Position numbers and translations under genes: made by a program. This document shows, piece by piece, positions 1 to 7,475 of a stretch of DNA of 64,000 nucleotides; positions within the stretch are counted from its first letter, which is position 1, and every line of letters starts with the position of its first letter. This DNA comes from Aphodosoma sp045614825. GTDB lineage: Bacteria; Bacteroidota; Bacteroidia; Bacteroidales; Paludibacteraceae. Location of the stretch: NCBI GenBank assembly GCA_045614825.1, contig JAZLDO010000178.1, positions 1 through 64,000 on the forward strand. Direction: 5' to 3'. The notes beneath the pieces are model-generated. The model did not search any database. It worked only from the letters and a program-made list of their open reading frames with translations, and had not been told where the DNA came from.

Positions 1-1
1 C

Positions 2-259
2 GTTGAAAACGAAAAAGAAGGCGAAACTATCGACGCTAACGAAGTATTCGGTTCTATCGAAGCTGTTAAAACTGTTTCTGACCTCTGCATGCCTGTAACA
101 GGCGAAATCCTCGAAGTAAACGCTGCTCTCGAAGATGCTCCTGAATTGGTTAACAACGACCCATACGGCGAAGGCTGGATGATCAAAATTGCAGTTAAAG
201 ACGCTGCTGAACTCGATGGCCTTATGGATGCTGAAGCATATGCTGCTTTCATCGCATAA
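2..259 (+). CDS. gcvH: Glycine cleavage system H protein, C-terminal part
   Basis: This is the 3' end of a gene that starts outside the window; the visible 85 residues read in one frame to TAA. The stretch GSIEAVKTVSDL matches the lipoyl-attachment region of GcvH, where the lysine carries the lipoyl arm. It is followed by the usual tail NDPYGEGWMIKI and an acidic, alanine-rich C-terminus. In the family, this protein shuttles the aminomethyl group of glycine between the P, T and L proteins in the cytoplasm. A strong terminator lies 25 bases downstream, so the gene ends its transcription unit. Confidence 0.95.
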   Translation, partial: VENEKEGETIDANEVFGSIEAVKTVSDLCMPVTGEILEVNAALEDAPELVNNDPYGEGWMIKIAVKDAAELDGLMDAEAYAAFIA

Positions 260-284
260 TAATTGTTCGTGTCAATAATATGAA

Positions 285-316
285 AAGCGAAATCCTTCAG
301 GACTTCGCTTTTTTTA
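285..316 (+). terminator. Rho-independent terminator of gcvH
   Basis: The stem is AAGCGAA-a-TCC / GGA-c-TTCGCTT around a TTCA loop, followed by a run of seven T. It lies directly behind the gcvH stop codon. Confidence 0.85.
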
Positions 317-332
317 TATTTTCTAACAAGCA

Positions 333-364
333 TTTGTATAATTAAAAAATAATTCTTACCTTTG
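333..364 (+). promoter_or_regulatory. Bacteroidota-type promoter without a following ORF
   Basis: TTTG at 333-336 is followed after 20 nt by TACCTTTG at 357-364, matching the TTTG / TAnnTTTG consensus of the primary Bacteroidota sigma factor. No plus-strand reading frame of note follows before the terminator at 469-513. The promoter therefore points to a short non-coding transcript. Confidence 0.6.
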
Positions 365-369
365 CATGG

Positions 370-512
370 GTTGAAACTAACTATCGTAATTATAATGATG
401 TGTCGGATGTAGTTATAACACTATTATAGTTGTTGCTGCCTAGTAAAAATAATTTATTAGTATAGTGAAAAACGCCTTTATTTTGCAATCGCAAAATGAA
501 GGCGTTTTTTAT
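370..512 (+). ncRNA. Candidate small RNA of about 140 nt
   Basis: The stretch lies between a consensus promoter (333-364) and a strong terminator (469-513) and holds no convincing ORF. A hairpin pairing CTAGTAAA with TTTATTAG precedes the terminator stem. I do not recognise an RNA family. The promoter-to-terminator layout and length resemble small RNAs of Bacteroidales, but the terminator could also simply serve the convergent ATPase gene. The evidence is architecture only. Confidence 0.4.
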
Positions 513-513
513 T
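469..513. terminator. Bidirectional terminator
   Basis: The outer stem is AACGCCTT / AAGGCGTT and the inner stem TTTTGC / GCAAAA, with a six-T run on the plus strand and an A run on the left arm that gives T on the minus strand. It separates the candidate RNA from the convergent ATPase gene, whose stop codon touches it. Confidence 0.85.
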
Positions 514-1660
514 AAAATCGTTGTTTAATCCAGTAAGACAAAAATAGGTCGGAGAGCATGTATTGTCTGTTGCCTTTTTCGTCGGCATCGTAGGTTATCC
601 AATCGTCTTCGAGGAGTTGTTTGATGGCAGATTGGACTGAGCTTGTTGAATTGAGATGGTGGCGACGAACGAAGTCGCCTGATGTTACTCGTTGTGCCTT
701 ACCCTCTTTGGCGATAGCAATCAACAATTCTTTGGGTTTTGGAGTCAATAATGACAGTCTATTTTTGTAGTGTCGCTCATTTTCTAATAAAATATCTTCA
801 ATGGCAGATTCTACTATGCTTTGAGTGCAAATACCATTGGGTTCTGTCATCGAAAAAGCTACATTCATCACCTTTTGAATGCAATATGTATTGCCATCGA
901 ATAGGGTGTATGTATAATCAAAAGATTCTTGTTCAATGGTTTTGTTGAATTCTTGGAATTTATAGTGAGCAAATTGAGAATATTTGTCATGGTCTATTAC
1001 ACCTAAACTCATATTTACAGTGCTTGCGTAGAATGGACGTGAAGGGGCATTAAACATCTCCTCTAAGATGTGGCGCTCAGAGCCTGCAAAGATGAAATCG
1101 GCATTGCTGCAATGTTGTATGTGAGAGCGTAAAATAGCCTCAATGTTTTTTTCGGGATAGTAGACTATTTGTTGGAATTCGTCTATGGCAATTAGACATC
1201 GTTTGTCGGCTTTATTGATGTATTCAAATATTTCAGACAGAGTGTATTCAGGATTGCGAATTGAACCTAACGACAAATTGAATTTTGGCAATCCTGTCAG
1301 TACATCATAGCCAAATTCGCCACTAATAGAGCGTACGGTTTGCATAAACAAATCCATCATTTGTTTGCTTTTGGGTTTTAGTGTCTCAAAAATTTTACGT
1401 CCTAAAGCAAAGGTGAATTCACGTAAAGAGGTAGTGTCTAAAATGTCTATACAAAAGAGATAAAATTGTTCCTCCCAATGTGCTTCTTGTGCGCAATGTT
1501 CTATTAAACCTGTTTTTCCAATACGACGCGGAGCAGTCAATAAAACATTGCGACCATTATAAATATGGTTAGTCAATTCTTTAGTTTCTTCTTCTCTATC
1601 ACAGAAATAGTGAGAAGGAATAGCTCCTTTAATAATGAATGGATTATTTATGTGTGTCAT
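512..1660 (-). CDS. AAA-type ATPase with C-terminal winged helix
   Basis: The protein of 382 residues belongs to the stand-alone STAND/AAA-like ATPases often called archaeal-type ATPases. A Walker A motif (APRRIGKTG, residues 43-51), a Walker B motif (CLIAIDEF, about 155-162) and a sensor-like GSERH are visible. The last 90 residues look like a winged helix (SGDFVRRHHLNSTSSVQSA) ending in a short conserved tail, DLFLSYWIKQRF. The start at 1660 is preferred because a consensus promoter lies at 1690-1721; the longer reading frame would begin inside it. In the family these proteins are probably regulators or mobile-element passengers; the substrate is unknown. The gene is alone on its strand and flanked by repeats. 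Confidence 0.8.
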   Translation of the reverse strand: MTHINNPFIIKGAIPSHYFCDREEETKELTNHIYNGRNVLLTAPRRIGKTGLIEHCAQEAHWEEQFYLFCIDILDTTSLREFTFALGRKIFETLKPKSKQMMDLFMQTVRSISGEFGYDVLTGLPKFNLSLGSIRNPEYTLSEIFEYINKADKRCLIAIDEFQQIVYYPEKNIEAILRSHIQHCSNADFIFAGSERHILEEMFNAPSRPFYASTVNMSLGVIDHDKYSQFAHYKFQEFNKTIEQESFDYTYTLFDGNTYCIQKVMNVAFSMTEPNGICTQSIVESAIEDILLENERHYKNRLSLLTPKPKELLIAIAKEGKAQRVTSGDFVRRHHLNSTSSVQSAIKQLLEDDWITYDADEKGNRQYMLSDLFLSYWIKQRF

Positions 1661-1689
1661 ATAATTATCTCTTTTGTTGATTTTCATTG

Positions 1690-1721
1690 CAAAGATAATA
1701 CCTTTTTTTAAATTATGCAAA
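1690..1721 (-). promoter_or_regulatory. Promoter of the AAA ATPase gene
   Basis: On the minus strand TTTG (1718-1721) is followed after 20 nt by TATCTTTG (1690-1697), a full Bacteroidota consensus. It decides the start codon of the ATPase at 1660. Confidence 0.75.
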
Positions 1722-1800
1722 TGAAATTATGCTAGTAGAATAATTTTATTGGAATAATCCTGTAGAAAGATTTATTAGTAGGTTGAAAGACTGCATAATA

Positions 1801-1887
1801 TAACGTTAGTTTGATATAAAATACAGGAGGGTAATCGTGTTATCCGTGCTTTCCGTGTGCAATAAAAGTTATATCGAACTCACGTTA
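1801..1887. repeat. Imperfect palindromic element, 87 bp
   Basis: A 19-base arm at 1801-1819 (TAACGTTAGTTTGATATAA) pairs with 1869-1887 at 17 of 19 positions. About 49 bases lie between them, containing the partly repetitive words TATCCGTGC and TTCCGTGTGC. There is no ORF. It looks like a MITE- or REP-like element. Confidence 0.55.
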
Positions 1888-1974
1888 ATATAGACTATTT
1901 TTGCGTTCTAAGTTGCAATGTTTATTTCATAAAACAATGCTTTTTTATATGTAATTTCAAATTTCAAGCCTATC

Positions 1975-2355
1975 CTGCTTCTAACCCAACAGCAAGGTGC
2001 AAGCAACCTTCACCGAAGAAAACAGCCACTCTCACACCATACATTTGCAAAGTTTTGTTCTTTTTGGTGTTAAAATTCACCATACAAAGCTAACTTTGCA
2101 ATTGCAAAGTTGCAAAGTTAAGGTAATCTATTGATAGTTAGCTTAAAAGGATTTTTGTGACATGTGCAATGTAAAATAAATAGCACTACACAACTAAAAG
2201 ATTTTCAACCTATTACCCCAACTTTGCAAGCTTTGCTAACTTTGCAACTCCCTATTTTTCCATAAAATGTCTGTTTTTTCCTAAATAAATAGACATATTT
2301 TCTAAAAATATAGACATTATCCTAATTTTTTTGACTTCGCAACTTCGCAAGTTCT
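1975..2355 (-). repeat. GCAAAGTT-rich dispersed repeat, copy 1
   Basis: The stretch is non-coding and full of the word AACTTTGC / GCAAAGTT. Its reverse complement matches 48755-49165 in order. There is an identical 29-base block (2289-2317 versus 48761-48789, containing ATGTCTAT twice), then clusters of GCAAAGTT, then the words CTTTTAGTTGT and TTGCTTG. It sits upstream of htpG in the 831-base gap between the ATPase and htpG. Copy 1 lies inverted relative to copy 2. I see no gene in it. Confidence 0.7.
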
Positions 2356-2401
2356 TTTTTTGATGTATAGTGACATTCTGGCAGAAATTCTATTATGGCA
2401 C

Positions 2402-2409
2402 TATATTTG
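2402..2409 (+). promoter_or_regulatory. Possible htpG promoter (-7 box)
   Basis: TATATTTG fits the TAnnTTTG box and lies 82 bases upstream of htpG. The -33 element is weak (TCTG near 2377), so the call is tentative. Confidence 0.4.
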
Positions 2410-2491
2410 ACTATGCATTTTCGCTAATTGGTCCAATTTGACTAATCGGTCTAACAAACTAATATAAACTCTAAAAAAATATAATACTATT

Positions 2492-4549
2492 ATGGCAAAA
2501 GGAACTATTGGGGTAACTACGGATAATATTTTCCCCGTGATTAAAAAATTCTTGTATAGCGACCACGAAATTTTCTTGCGTGAGTTGGTGTCGAATGCGG
2601 TAGATGCTACACAAAAGTTGAAAACACTTGCTTCGGTGGGTGAATTCAAAGGCGAAATGGGCGAGTTGAACGTCGAAGTGAAAATCGATGCTGTGAAAGG
2701 TACGCTTACTATTTCGGACCGTGGTGTGGGTATGACTGCTGCCGAAATAGAACGCTATATCAACCAAATAGCATTCTCGGGCGCAACTGAATTCCTTGAT
2801 AAATATAAAGATGATGCGAATGCCATAATTGGTCACTTTGGTCTTGGTTTCTACTCGGCTTTCATGGTGGCTAAACAAGTGGAAATCTTCACCAAATCGC
2901 ACAAAGATGAGCCTGCTCAACACTGGTCATGCGATGGTTCGCCTGAATTTACACTCGAAGAGTGCGACAAAGCTGATCGTGGTACTGATATCGTGCTTCA
3001 CATCGATGATGAGAACAAAGAATTCTTGGAAGAGGGTCGCATCAGCACTTTGTTGAACAAATACTGCAAATTCTTGCCTGTGAACATCGTGTTTGGCGAG
3101 AAAAAAGAGTGGAAAGAGGGCAAAGAGGTGTCAACTGGCGAACCTAATATTATCAACAATCCAACTCCAGCATGGACTCGCAAACCTGCCGATTTGACAG
3201 AAGAAGATTACGATAAATTCTATCGCGAACTTTATCCATACGGCGAAGACCCATTGTTCCACATCCATTTGAACGTGGACTATCCATTCAACTTGACTGG
3301 TATTCTCTATTTCCCTCGCATCAAAGAGGGTGTCAACCTTGAACGTAACAAAATCCAATTGTATTGCAACCAAGTGTTTGTGACCGACTCGGTTGAGGGT
3401 ATCGTGCCTGAATATTTGACTTTGTTGCACGGTGTGTTAGATTCGCCAGATATTCCGTTAAACGTGAGCCGCTCTTACCTTCAAGCCGATGGTAATGTGA
3501 AGAAAATCTCTAATCACATCACTAAAAAAGTGGCTGACCGCTTGAACGAAATCTTCCGTAACGAACGCACTCAATTTGAAGAAAAATGGGATGCATTGAA
3601 AATCTTCATCGTGTTTGGTATGCTCACCGATGAGAAATTCTACGAAAAAGCTAAAGATTTTGCTTTGTTCAAGAACGTAGATGGCAAATTCTTCACATTC
3701 GAAGAGTATAAAAACTTGATTACAAGTGAGCAAACTGACAAAGATGGCAACTTGATTTGCCTTTACGCAAACAATACCGACGAGCAACATTCGTATATCG
3801 AAGCAGCACAAGCTAAAGGTTATGACGTATTGTTGATGGACGGACAGTTGGATTCGCACTGGGTAGGTCAATGGGAACAAAAGAACGAGAAAGTGCGCTT
3901 TGTGCGTGTGGATAGCGATGTTGTAGGCAAATTGATTCAAAAGTCAGATGCTCCACAAGTGGAACTCAATGACGACCAACGTCAAGCATTGACATCGGTA
4001 TTCCAAGCTCAATTGCCAAAAATCGAGAAATCGGAATTCATCGTTACCCTCGATGCTCTTGGCGAAGATGCAGCTCCAATTATCATCACACAAAACGAGT
4101 TTATGCGTCGTATGAAAGAGATGTCGCGCAACGGAGGCAATCCGATGATGGCATTCTATGGCGAAATGCCTGATTCATATTCACTTGTGCTTAATACAAC
4201 TCACCCATTGATGAAAGCTGTATTGGATGCTGAAGAGGCTGAATGCGCAGCCGAAATCAAACCAATTGCCGAAGAGATGAAGTCGCTTGATGCACGCAAA
4301 GCCGAGTTGAAAAAATCGTACGAAGGCAAAAAAGATGACGAAGTGCCAGTGGCTGAAAAAGAAGAGATTAACAACCTCGACAAGCAAATTGCCGATTTGG
4401 GTGAAAAACGCACTGCCGTATTCGCTCGCTTCGCAGCAGGTCATGACAAAGTGAAACAACTAATCGACCTTGCTTTGCTTGCAAACAATATGCTCAAAGG
4501 TAAAGACTTGGCAGATTTTGTAAAACGTTCAATCTCATTGATGAAATAA
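2492..4549 (+). CDS. htpG: Molecular chaperone HtpG (Hsp90)
   Basis: This cytosolic Hsp90 chaperone uses ATP-driven clamp cycles to remodel client proteins. The N-terminal GHKL ATPase motifs are complete: ELVSNAVDA (31-39), DRGVGMT (76-82) and GHFGLGFYSAF (114-124). Middle and C-terminal dimerisation domains follow. At 685 residues it is longer than the roughly 624 of E. coli HtpG. The extra length includes a charged helical segment near 585-635 (AEEMKSLDARKAELKKSY), as in other Bacteroidota. The start MAKGTIGVTTDNIFP is typical. The gene is monocistronic, with a strong terminator behind it. Confidence 0.97.
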   Translation: MAKGTIGVTTDNIFPVIKKFLYSDHEIFLRELVSNAVDATQKLKTLASVGEFKGEMGELNVEVKIDAVKGTLTISDRGVGMTAAEIERYINQIAFSGATEFLDKYKDDANAIIGHFGLGFYSAFMVAKQVEIFTKSHKDEPAQHWSCDGSPEFTLEECDKADRGTDIVLHIDDENKEFLEEGRISTLLNKYCKFLPVNIVFGEKKEWKEGKEVSTGEPNIINNPTPAWTRKPADLTEEDYDKFYRELYPYGEDPLFHIHLNVDYPFNLTGILYFPRIKEGVNLERNKIQLYCNQVFVTDSVEGIVPEYLTLLHGVLDSPDIPLNVSRSYLQADGNVKKISNHITKKVADRLNEIFRNERTQFEEKWDALKIFIVFGMLTDEKFYEKAKDFALFKNVDGKFFTFEEYKNLITSEQTDKDGNLICLYANNTDEQHSYIEAAQAKGYDVLLMDGQLDSHWVGQWEQKNEKVRFVRVDSDVVGKLIQKSDAPQVELNDDQRQALTSVFQAQLPKIEKSEFIVTLDALGEDAAPIIITQNEFMRRMKEMSRNGGNPMMAFYGEMPDSYSLVLNTTHPLMKAVLDAEEAECAAEIKPIAEEMKSLDARKAELKKSYEGKKDDEVPVAEKEEINNLDKQIADLGEKRTAVFARFAAGHDKVKQLIDLALLANNMLKGKDLADFVKRSISLMK

Positions 4550-4587
4550 GCTGGTTGTTTATATTTACGTTCTTTGTATTTAAGGAA

Positions 4588-4625
4588 ATTAACCCATTGG
4601 CAAATCATTGCCAATGGGTTTTTAT
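4588..4625 (+). terminator. Terminator of htpG
   Basis: A perfect 13-bp stem (AACCCATTGGCAA, 4591-4603, with 4608-4620), an ATCA loop and a T run. Confidence 0.93.
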
Positions 4626-4685
4626 TGTCATTTAATTATTATAAAAAAGTCTACTCAACAACATAAAAAAATAATCCGGACTTCA

Positions 4686-4717
4686 TTTGGGAAAAATTAA
4701 GAAAATCACTAAATTTG
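4686..4717 (+). promoter_or_regulatory. Promoter of the DprA-like gene, with a long leader
   Basis: TTTG (4686-4689), a 20-nt gap, then TAAATTTG (4710-4717). The next start codon is at 4920, so the leader is about 195 nt. It contains a small GTTGTTGTTTTAGCAAC hairpin but no riboswitch I recognise. Otherwise the 370-base gap after htpG appears empty. Confidence 0.65.
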
Positions 4718-4919
4718 CAATTATTTTAAAAAAAAGATATGAGCGTTGTTGTTTTAGCAACTATATAATAATTCAAATTTTAGGCAATTTGCAATATTGT
4801 ATGGTATAACAATCAAAATAAAAAGAGTATGTTAAGTATGAATTTTACAATAAAACAATTGGAAGACTATTTAATTGTTTGATAGTATGTGTAGAAATTA
4901 ACAAAAAAGAAATACAGCT

Positions 4920-5564
4920 ATGAAAGGATTAGATGTTATGAATATAATCACGATTAAGAAAGAAGATGATTTGTTCCCGATGGCATTAAAAGCCATCGGG
5001 GATGATTGTCCCAATGTTATATATGCGATGGGTAATATAGAATTGCTAAAAGCAAATGACATGGTGGCTATAATTGGTTCAAGAAAAGCAACTCGTCAAG
5101 GAAATAGTGCTGCCTATTCGCTTGGTGCTAAGTTGGCAAAAGAGGGTAAAATAATTGTCAGTGGTCTTGCTCTTGGATGTGATACTTCGGCTCATCGTGG
5201 ATGCTTGTCTGTTGATGGAAAAACAATTGCTATAGTTGCAACTGGATTGAATTTAGTTCACCCTCGTGAAAATGAATCATTACAAGCAGAAATTTTGCAA
5301 AAAGGTGGTCTTATCATATCAGAACAACCTATAGGCACAAAAGCGAATCCTACTCGACTTGTTGCTCGAAATAGACTCCAAGCAGCTCTTTCTGAAATAG
5401 TCATAGTTGCAGAAGCTCCTCAACATAGTGGAACAATGTATACAGTTCAATTTGCCCAAAAATATGGTAAACAAATTAAGGCGGTTGAGTTTCGGAATGT
5501 TAACGAGCAAAATTCAGGTAATAGATTTATTGTAGATAACAATATTGGAGAGTATATTGAGTAA
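4920..5564 (+). CDS. Short DprA/Smf-like protein (Rossmann domain only)
   Basis: The core matches the DprA/Smf Rossmann fold: AIIGSRKATRQG (about 57-68), GKIIVSGLALGCDTSAHRG (about 78-96), AIVATGLN and LVARNRLQAALSEIVIVAEA. DprA proteins bind single-stranded DNA and load RecA during transformation. This copy has 214 residues and lacks both the N-terminal HhH/SAM-like domain and the C-terminal winged helix of a full DprA (usually 280-380 residues). It may therefore be a specialised nucleotide- or DNA-binding relative (SLOG/DprA superfamily) rather than the competence protein. It lies with unknown genes in an accessory patch. ATG 4938 is an alternative start. Confidence 0.75.
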   Translation: MKGLDVMNIITIKKEDDLFPMALKAIGDDCPNVIYAMGNIELLKANDMVAIIGSRKATRQGNSAAYSLGAKLAKEGKIIVSGLALGCDTSAHRGCLSVDGKTIAIVATGLNLVHPRENESLQAEILQKGGLIISEQPIGTKANPTRLVARNRLQAALSEIVIVAEAPQHSGTMYTVQFAQKYGKQIKAVEFRNVNEQNSGNRFIVDNNIGEYIE

Positions 5565-5646
5565 AATAATTATTTATATATGCAAAACATGTGATTATAT
5601 GGCAGATTTTGTTTAATTTTGCATGCTCTTAATAATTTATATTGGT

Positions 5647-5718
5647 ATGGATAAGGATTTTTTAGAAAGAGTTAGATTGATGAATGAAATTGTGTATAAA
5701 GAGGAGTATAGTAGATGA
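5647..5718 (+). CDS. Small ORF (23 aa) overlapping the next start
   Basis: The frame encodes MDKDFLERVRLMNEIVYKEE plus three residues, and its TGA overlaps the next ATG in an ATGA junction. A TAATTTTG box at 5614-5621 lies in front. The tight overlap suggests a translated leader or coupling peptide. No family is recognised. Confidence 0.4.
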   Translation: MDKDFLERVRLMNEIVYKEEYSR

Positions 5719-6482
5719 AAGGAAAGATAAATTCAATTTTTCGATTGACAACATATGAATATAGTCGACATTCTTTAGAAAAATTGCGCTATCCATTTAA
5801 GTTAAGCAATTATAAATCTGCGTATTTTAAGACACTAGAAGAGGCGGAGAACGCAGTGATGCATAAAGCTCGCTTTAATGAAAAAATCCAAATAAGTGAA
5901 CCTAAATTTTATGGTGATTATGCTTTCGTGATAACAGAAATACCATTGGGCATTGATGTTAGTTTAGATAATTTAGGGGATAGTCTCTCTGAAAGAATTT
6001 ACCTATCAAATGGTTCACTTTGGGGAGTTCGTGATTTTTGTAATTTTATTCCACCAGATTGTCATGGAGAAGAGTTTAATTATTGGGGGAGACTTAATAG
6101 ATTTCATGGAAGAACATCTGGAGATATTAGATTTAAGTCAGGTGATATTGTTGAAGTTTTTGGTTTTTCGGGGAATCGATATTGGAATAATGAAGAAGTT
6201 AATCTTGCAATTGTTGTTAAATGCCCACCAACAAAGAAAGAGGTATCGGATTTTCTAGATGAATATTTAGCTACACATACTGGCTTTGATGTTTGTGAGC
6301 ATAATCTTTCTGCAAAATTTGGTTATGGAGAAGATGTCTATCTCGTATTGTCAGAAGCGTGTGATGCTCTAGATTATGCACCAACAATTTCTTTGTTTAG
6401 TCCATCAATTAAAGTTTCAAAACAACGAGAAAAGAAACTTAAATTGTTATATGAAAAATATTTGATAAATAATAAGTCTTAA
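5715..6482 (+). CDS. Hypothetical protein, 255 aa
   Basis: I do not recognise this protein. It has no signal peptide and no membrane segment, so it is probably cytosolic. The N-terminal half contains YFKTLEEAENAVMHKARFNE, a helical segment. The middle has SLWGVRDFCNFIPPDCHGEE and the phrase FKSGDIVEVFGFSGNRYWN, which suggests a small beta-barrel-like fold. The C-terminus is lysine-rich. The start overlaps the stop of a 23-aa ORF. It stands between the DprA-like gene and another unknown gene in an accessory patch that separates htpG from the MFS gene. Confidence 0.7.
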   Translation: MKGKINSIFRLTTYEYSRHSLEKLRYPFKLSNYKSAYFKTLEEAENAVMHKARFNEKIQISEPKFYGDYAFVITEIPLGIDVSLDNLGDSLSERIYLSNGSLWGVRDFCNFIPPDCHGEEFNYWGRLNRFHGRTSGDIRFKSGDIVEVFGFSGNRYWNNEEVNLAIVVKCPPTKKEVSDFLDEYLATHTGFDVCEHNLSAKFGYGEDVYLVLSEACDALDYAPTISLFSPSIKVSKQREKKLKLLYEKYLINNKS

Positions 6483-6507
6483 AAATAATTGAATTAATAT
6501 AGGTTAT

Positions 6508-6606
6508 ATGAAAAGAGATATTATGTATGACGATGGTGTAAATGTTAAAATTTATGCTATAAGAGATATTGAAAATGGCATTATGTCTCAATTTATTGAA
6601 AACTAA
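6508..6606 (+). CDS. Small ORF (32 aa)
   Basis: ATG to TAA encodes 32 residues beginning MKRDIMYDDGVNVKIYAIRD. It lies between two unknown genes on the same strand with gaps of 25 and 27 bases, and may be a remnant or a small partner protein. It is supported by position only. Confidence 0.3.
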   Translation: MKRDIMYDDGVNVKIYAIRDIENGIMSQFIEN

Positions 6607-6633
6607 TATTTGAAAACTAATTATTGATAAATT

Positions 6634-7362
6634 ATGGAATCGGATAGTGTAAATAAATTAAACTCCATTGAAGAGATGGTTGAGTTTATGGATGGTGTAA
6701 GTCAAAATCGTAAATATTACACTGAAATGGTTGAAGAGTTTTTGAAAAAGAAAGAACGTCGACCTTATTATCTTGTGTCATATTATGATAATCCTGAAAC
6801 TAATAATGAGGTTGAATTATTAAGACCTTTAACAGATGAAAACATTGCTGAGATAAATGCTTCTTTGGACGACTATATAAAAAAAGAATATCCAGAGGAA
6901 GTTGAAAACAATGGTTTATTGGATGCTGATTGGAGAGCTGATATTATTTCTGAAATAATTGACGAATTTAGAGATAAGGAATATCTTTGTAATACTAACC
7001 TAAAGGGCGACTATATGGAAATTATAGATATTGACATTTGTACTAAATATTATTGTTATCGTATAAAAGTTGCTATATTTCCTAATGGAATGGCAAATCC
7101 TCCAGAATTTATTGATGTGAAAATAAATCTTCCTGATGATGTTTATTCTTATTTGTTAGTAGAGTTTATGCTTAATTCAGAATTAAGTTTCAACAAGTTG
7201 AGAATAAAGAATGAGGAGGTATATGGAAAAATTAGTTCTTATGTGGATCGATTCTTTCATAATTGCACATACCCATTAAATGTGCCAACATACGCAGTAG
7301 AGTTCACTGAGATTATCGAGGATGCCCAAACCCTATTAAATAGCATTGAGAGTAAAATTTAA
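6634..7362 (+). CDS. Hypothetical protein, 242 aa
   Basis: I do not recognise this acidic, soluble-looking protein. It has no signal peptide or membrane helix. The N-terminal 80 residues are helical and charged (SIEEMVEFMDGVSQNRKYY). A tyrosine-rich block follows (CTKYYCYRIKVAIFP), then IDVKINLPDDVYSYLLVEF. It may form an operon with the 255-aa protein upstream, since both are of similar composition. A hairpin terminator 65 bases downstream closes the unit. Confidence 0.7.
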   Translation: MESDSVNKLNSIEEMVEFMDGVSQNRKYYTEMVEEFLKKKERRPYYLVSYYDNPETNNEVELLRPLTDENIAEINASLDDYIKKEYPEEVENNGLLDADWRADIISEIIDEFRDKEYLCNTNLKGDYMEIIDIDICTKYYCYRIKVAIFPNGMANPPEFIDVKINLPDDVYSYLLVEFMLNSELSFNKLRIKNEEVYGKISSYVDRFFHNCTYPLNVPTYAVEFTEIIEDAQTLLNSIESKI

Positions 7363-7427
7363 ATGTTGTATGTTAAAAAAATAAATCAATTGTTGTAAAA
7401 TTTGATAAGTGAAAGGTGTATAAAATA

Positions 7428-7466
7428 AAAAGTGGCAAATTCTTTTTTGAAGAATTGGTCACTTTT
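7428..7466 (+). terminator. Terminator hairpin before the MFS gene
   Basis: AAAAGTG (7428-7434) pairs with CACTTTT (7460-7466). Inside, CAAATTCTT pairs with AAGAATTG with one bulge. It closes the accessory patch. It also argues that the MFS protein starts at 7476 rather than at 7416, which would lie upstream of the hairpin. Confidence 0.65.
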
Positions 7467-7475
7467 ATGTGTATT

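Noticed and set aside
7416..7475. Upstream start for the MFS transporter
   Set aside because: The codons overlap a terminator hairpin, and the extra residues do not match the family N-terminus.
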